A stretch of DNA of 22,548 bases from Nemertoderma westbladi. Taxonomy: Eukaryota; Xenacoelomorpha; Nemertodermatida; Nemertodermatidae. The notes under the pieces are model-generated. The model worked only from the letters and a program-made list of their open reading frames with translations, was not told where the DNA came from and ran no database searches. Where the stretch lies: contig JAUCBJ010005912.1 in assembly GCA_032718475.1 (NCBI GenBank), positions 1-22,548 of the forward strand. The letters run 5' to 3'. Made by a program: the position numbers and the translations under genes. Below are positions 19,249 through 22,548 of the stretch, one piece after another. Numbering within the stretch: position 1 is the first letter of the stretch; every line of letters begins with the position of its first letter.

Positions 19249-19560
19249 TAACATATTGATTCAATATGTTGCCAGCATGTCAACATATTGATGCAATATG
19301 TGCAAATATTGATTCAATATGTTGCCAACATGTCAACATATTGATTCAATATGTGTGAATATTGATTCAATATTTGAGAATATTAATTCAATATGTTTGT
19401 ATATTGAATCAATATTTGCACAATATTGATTGAATTTCTGTTAATTATTGAATATTCAATATATATTGAATTAAGGTGTAATAATATTGCACGATGATGT
19501 AATATTATTGATATTACTCGCAATATTGATATTGAAGAATACCATACTGATATTGAAGAG
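19249..19560. repeat. Palindromic AT-rich repeats, right of the LINE
   Basis: Continuation of the ACATATTGATTCAATATGT array with GCCAGCATGTCA linkers (19249-19350), grading into shorter diverged ATATTGATTCAATAT units and ATTGATATTGAA phrases up to about 19560. There is no coding potential. Confidence 0.85.
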
Positions 19561-19681
19561 TGAAATATTGGATTTTGAGCCTAATCAGATGCCATAGGCG
19601 GCATGTAGCATGTTTCAGCCAGAGGCCAATGAAATGTGTTAGCCTATTATAGGCAGTATATTTTCCCCATATAATACCTAT

Positions 19682-19741
19682 AGGGGCTGTTGCGCTGTCA
19701 GTCAGAGAGGTAACAGCCCATGGGGTAAGGATTTACCCATG
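19682..19741 (+). repeat. Left terminal inverted repeat with internal hairpins
   Basis: The repeat begins with GGCTGTT and has AACAGCC about 20 bases on, which can pair. It is followed by CCATGGGGTAA ... TTACCCATGG, a second near-perfect stem, so the terminus can fold on itself as well as pair with the other end. Confidence 0.88.
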
Positions 19742-19750
19742 GGGTTCTAA

Positions 19751-19804
19751 CTATCAGATAGTCTGATACCAACTGTCAGACAGTCTTTTTCAACTATCAG
19801 ATAG
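19751..19804 (+). promoter_or_regulatory. Three subterminal palindromes spaced 21-22 bp
   Basis: CTATCAGATAG (19751-19761), CTGTCAGACAG (19773-19783) and CTATCAGATAG (19794-19804) share the form CTRTCAGAYAG. They recur at 22 and 21 bases, two helical turns, just inside the left terminal repeat. Their layout fits binding sites for a transposase or another dimeric protein. That function is inferred. The same motif was not seen near the right end. Confidence 0.7.
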
Positions 19805-19862
19805 ATGATCGCCCAGTTACAAGTTGCCCGATAGTTGTATTTTTTAAACCCCGAGTGTTGTT

Positions 19863-20510
19863 GACGGAGTCTGTTACTTCCGAAATCGTTGATCGTGGTG
19901 CCGGTGCCGGAATTCTGGCTTTGATTAAAAACACTGAACTGCTGAACGATGGCGGAATCTACGAAACCCGGCCGGATTCCTAATCCGAGGAGGCGACGGA
20001 GTCAATTAAACGTAACAATGAAACGATCGCGATGGACAATGGACTGATGGAGTCTATTCAATGTATCCAGAACGATACGATGGCGGCGGAGTCTATTACA
20101 GTATTAAACACGCATCCAAAGCGATCAGATGATGGCGAAGTAATCTACAAAACAGAGAACGACAGGAAGGCGATGGAGTTTCTGAGTTAATTAAACCCAG
20201 TAAGATGTGCATAGCGAAGCGATCGAGACGGATAACGGAGTCTATTACAGTATTAAACACGCAACCAAAGCGATCAGACGATGGCGAAGTAATCTACAAA
20301 ACAGAGAACGACAGGAAGGCGATGGAGTTTATTAAACCCAGTAAGATGGTGCATAGCGAAGCGATCGAGACGGATAACGGAGTCTATTACAGAATTAAAC
20401 CTGGAACGAAGACGGTGGAATCTATAGGCCTAAACCTGGAACAATGCGAACAAGGCTACTCTAAAGTTAGACTAGACTGGTTTGTGAGATTAACTTGCCA
20501 ATACTAACTC
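19863..20510 (+). repeat. Irregular coding-like repeat tract (GATGGCGGAGTCTATTACAG phrase, about 12 times)
   Basis: The phrase GATGGCGGAGTCTATTACAG or a close variant appears near 19863, 19948, 19994, 20045, 20080, 20131, 20172, 20231, 20280, 20321, 20373 and 20411, spacing mostly 34-59 bases. A larger 142-149-bp unit is duplicated: 20088 onward against 20237 onward, with the third start at 20379. The first unit carries 8 extra bases (CTGAGTTA) and one missing base. Frame 1 is open from about 19867 to 20190 except one TAA near 19981; frame 3 is open from 20205 to 20507. The homologous phrase falls in different frames in successive units, so no single protein is supported. The tract is markedly richer in G/C and CpG than its surroundings. 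It may be the remains of a repeat-rich transposon gene; no domain is recognised. Confidence 0.7.
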
Positions 20511-21598
20511 AATACAATTTGCTTTCTTCGAATTCCTAATAATATATTTTAATCTTAATAATAAATTATTCAACATCAATTATTTTATAAGTCTTGTCAA
20601 TGTATAAGATTGCTAAAGACTAAAGAGCTAACTTTAGGAAGATCTGCCTTATATTTTTAGAATTATTATAATTAATTTTGTTATGTTTATAATGAATTGT
20701 ATCTTTTGACAGACTACTTGATGTGCGACCGTGATAATAAAATTAAATGGTGCCGAAATATTTTCACTTACTTAACTGCAGGGGGGGGGGGGGGGGGGGG
20801 GGCAATCAATATTCTTCCCTCTCCAGGTGAAAATCGACGCAAATAACAGCTTGTTTACTACTAAAATAAAACTGCATCCTGTTCTATAGGAAAAAACATT
20901 ATAGGGGAAACTTTAGCAAGTTGTGTTTATTTTAGCCGATAGACAAGATTACATGTTTACCAAGTTTGGTATAATTTAGTCAAAGATTGAATAAGTTACG
21001 ATTTAAATTATCAGTGGAGGGTGAAGGCGCCGGGCCAGGATTCAGTTATACTTGAATAAAGAATAGTGATTAAACCAAGCAGCCAAGGGATACGCGATAT
21101 ATGACACTGCTGTATAAGTTCATTGAATGACTGTTGATTTCGAAACATTTAATTCAAAACTATATAAATGTTAATATAATGTTGGATTTTTTTTTTGTAA
21201 TAATTAACAGATGAATTATATTTCATTAATTTATTTTTTTTATCTAATCACATTATTAAATAACGAAGCACAGAAATAATACTAAGATTGAATATTTAAT
21301 TGAAGGTACAGTACCGAATTGAATATTTGAATGGGAGAATCTTTTAGGCTCGTTAAGCCAAGGAATGCCTGTTCACCACCATGGGTGATCTTTCACAGTA
21401 AACCCTTCCACTCTGTTTCCCAAGTTGCCTTGGTTCCCAATCGACCACTGAAGGATAAAAGCCGGGGTTGGGCTAGGCTGCAGCATTTAAAGCACTGTGC
21501 CCAAACAGTACTGCTCCATCTAGGGATCGAACATTGAATATTTGAGATTGCATAAGATAGAGTATTGAATATTGAATATCTTCGGCCGTCATCCCGTT
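20508..21598. other. Element interior without recognisable gene
   Basis: AT-rich sequence containing a run of 22 G (20781-20802) and T-rich tracts near 21190 and 21230. A more balanced segment at 21331-21540 is open on the plus strand (21331-21537) but matches no family I know. A tRNA-SINE-like box B string (GTTCGATCCC) is present on the minus strand at 21523-21532, without a box A. Confidence 0.5.
20781..20802 (+). repeat. Poly-G run of 22
   Basis: Twenty-two consecutive G after CTGCA. The true length may differ, because such homopolymers are error-prone in sequencing and can form quadruplexes. Confidence 0.9.
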
Positions 21599-21647
21599 GG
21601 TGACTGCATTGGCAACCATTTCGACAGTTTCGATTGGTTTCGGCTCT

Positions 21648-21977
21648 TCAGTCCCCGAATAGACCGATGGTCGGCGTGGTTGCTGTCCCCATGACTGAGG
21701 CTGCATTACCAACCAAAATTGCCATCTCCAGGCGTTGGAGCAGAAACTGGTGTGACCGCGGTTCGTGGGTGGCACTGTGGAGACGAGCCCCGATCTCCCG
21801 GAGGAAGGTGGATGTCTCTGGACCAGGGCGGCCAAAGGTCTCAAAGGCCACGGGGTGAAATAAATGGCCCCGGTCCATTAGGTCGCGATACTTAGAGTTT
21901 TTAATGCGCTCCGCCCCCTTAGCTGAGTGCCCCTCGGCAATGATGGTTTGTTGAAGGTGGCTGGGGGCCAGTGGATC
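21648..21977 (-). pseudogene. 5'-truncated retroelement copy, C-terminal 110 codons
   Basis: The minus-strand frame from 21977 to the stop TGA at 21648-21650 reads DPLAPSHLQQTI, RIKNSKYRDLMDRGHLFHPV, AFETFGRPGPETSTFLREIG, RSHQFLLQRLEMAILVGNAA, then GLFGD. It matches the end of the copy at 1-2077 (HPLAQSHL ... PVAFETFGRPGP ... FLKEVGRRI ... AILVGNSA), so these two belong to the same subfamily, whereas 4318-5121 differs more. The knuckle and PD motif are already missing, which places the 5' truncation near 21980. No stop interrupts the fragment. It lies inside the terminal-inverted-repeat element and therefore inserted after it. The next 50 or so bases on the minus strand (to about 21599) are probably its 3' UTR. 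Confidence 0.85.
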
Positions 21978-22489
21978 TAGTAATAATTAACGCAAAGATA
22001 TGATTAGGTAGGCCTACGTGATATTACTGTATTAATTTCTCAAACCAAACCTCCATTGACGTCAAATATATCCAATTTCTCAATCCATACTAATCCGTAT
22101 GTAATAATGCAGTAATGTACACTGTAATGCAATACCGGTAATGTCAATGTCCAACCAAACAATGCGTTGAGTGTTATCGGACCAGCCTCCGAGAAATGTT
22201 AGGCTAACGGCACCTCGCTCTGTCGCATCAGTTTTTGTAGTGGTCAGGTGGTCTAGTTCCAGGCTACCAGAATCCGTTAGGCCTAGTGCATGATATAGAA
22301 TCAGCACATCCTGACATCTGTGCAACTCCTGAACTCACGCGAGCATTTTACAGATGGTGGTCTAATTTATATGGTCTTGTACCGCGAAACCGTGTATTAT
22401 TTACAGATGTAGGCTAAATTTCGGGTCTTGTACCGTGCACAGTACTGGTGGGCCTACACAGCTACTGCTATTTTGCCTAATACAGGTCC
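21978..22489. other. Right interior of the terminal-repeat element
   Basis: No gene recognised. A direct repeat lies at 22351-22386 and 22404-22437 (CAGATG ... TCTTGTACCG, offset 53), and TAGGCCTA-type palindromes lie near 22010 and 22279. Confidence 0.6.
22351..22437. repeat. Subterminal direct repeat, ~35 bp, offset 53
   Basis: Two copies begin CAGATG and end GGTCTTGTACCGYG, with CTAAATTT-like sequence in the middle. They lie about 55 bases inside the right terminal repeat and could be protein-binding sites, but they differ from the palindromes at the left end. Confidence 0.75.
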
Positions 22490-22548
22490 CAGAGGTAAAT
22501 CCTTACCCCACAGGCTGTTACCTCTCTGACTGACAGCGCAACAGCCCT
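22490..22548 (-). repeat. Right terminal inverted repeat
   Basis: The reverse complement starts AGGGCTGTTGCGCTGTCAGT and follows the left terminus through GGTAACAGCC and GGGGTAAGGATTTACC. The first clear difference is CA versus TG after AACAGCC; one G fewer is present at the tip. It ends exactly at the window boundary. Confidence 0.9.

Larger units (their letters stand above)
19682..22548. mobile_element. Putative DNA transposon bounded by ~57-bp terminal inverted repeats
   Basis: The left terminus (AGGGGCTGTTGCGCTGTCAG, 19682 onward) and the reverse complement of the window's last bases (AGGGCTGTTGCGCTGTCAG) agree over about 57 bases with a handful of differences. This defines an element of about 2.87 kb. 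No intact transposase is visible. The interior has a coding-like repeat tract, a G22 run and a retroelement fragment inserted in antisense. The superfamily cannot be assigned because the right flank, and so the target-site duplication, is beyond the window; the left flank reads CCTAT. Confidence 0.8.

Noticed and set aside
20205-20507. 100-codon protein starting at an ATG
   Set aside because: The homologous repeat units are read in other frames next to it, so this frame is unlikely to be the ancestral one. It is kept as a repeat tract only.
21523-21532. tRNA-derived SINE promoter (box B GTTCGATCCC on the minus strand)
   Set aside because: No box A at the right distance and no tRNA-like fold visible. 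A single 10-mer is weak evidence.
21331-21537. 68-codon plus-strand open frame
   Set aside because: No domain recognised and no start context; it may be untranslated retroelement or SINE-like sequence.
21473-21844. 123-codon minus-strand open frame
   Set aside because: It overlaps the retroelement fragment 21648-21977 in another frame; only the latter matches a family.

Overview
The window looks like intron-rich, TE-rich DNA from an animal, probably a marine deuterostome invertebrate. Intron-split secreted-protein modules (betagamma-crystallin, fibronectin type II, calcium-binding EGF), non-LTR retrotransposon relics and many TAGGCCTA-type palindromes point to an echinoderm such as a sea cucumber or sea urchin. 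That assignment is inference from composition and repeat style, not from a marker gene.

One host gene runs on the + strand and is only partly contained. Five exons are supported: 3361-3511 and 4078-4199 (together one betagamma-crystallin domain), 12484-12681 (FN2-like), 13014-13130 and 15407-15532 (two calcium-binding EGF domains). All module boundaries are phase 1, all introns are GT-AG, and joining the exons gives 714 nt of open frame without a stop. It is most likely an extracellular mosaic protein; its 5' and 3' exons are not visible here.

The rest is mostly mobile DNA. (1) 1-2077 (+), 4318-5121 (+) and 21648-21977 (-) are three copies from at least two subfamilies of an endonuclease-bearing retroelement: reverse transcriptase, then a CCHC knuckle, then a PD-(D/E)XK-like tail. 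(2) 6906-9058 (+) is a nearly full-length but frameshifted copy of a multicopy invertebrate gene with a PIN-like block and a tesmin/TSO1-like CXC tail. (3) 9908-11445 (-) is a decayed CR1/Jockey-like LINE. (4) 15966-16477 is a fold-back (MITE-like) element whose end has been amplified into a 43-bp minisatellite. (5) 16815-19248 is a 5'-truncated RTE-like LINE, well preserved apart from two single-base frameshifts, inserted in an array of palindromic 32-bp repeats. (6) 19682-22548 is bounded by terminal inverted repeats of about 57 bp, the right one ending at the window edge. It carries evenly spaced subterminal palindromes, an irregular coding-like repeat tract, a G22 run and an inserted copy of retroelement family 1.

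No rRNA, convincing tRNA or CRISPR array was seen. The most unusual items are the crystallin-FN2-EGF architecture, the terminal-inverted-repeat element with phased palindromes and internal repeat tract, and the fold-back element seeding a minisatellite.
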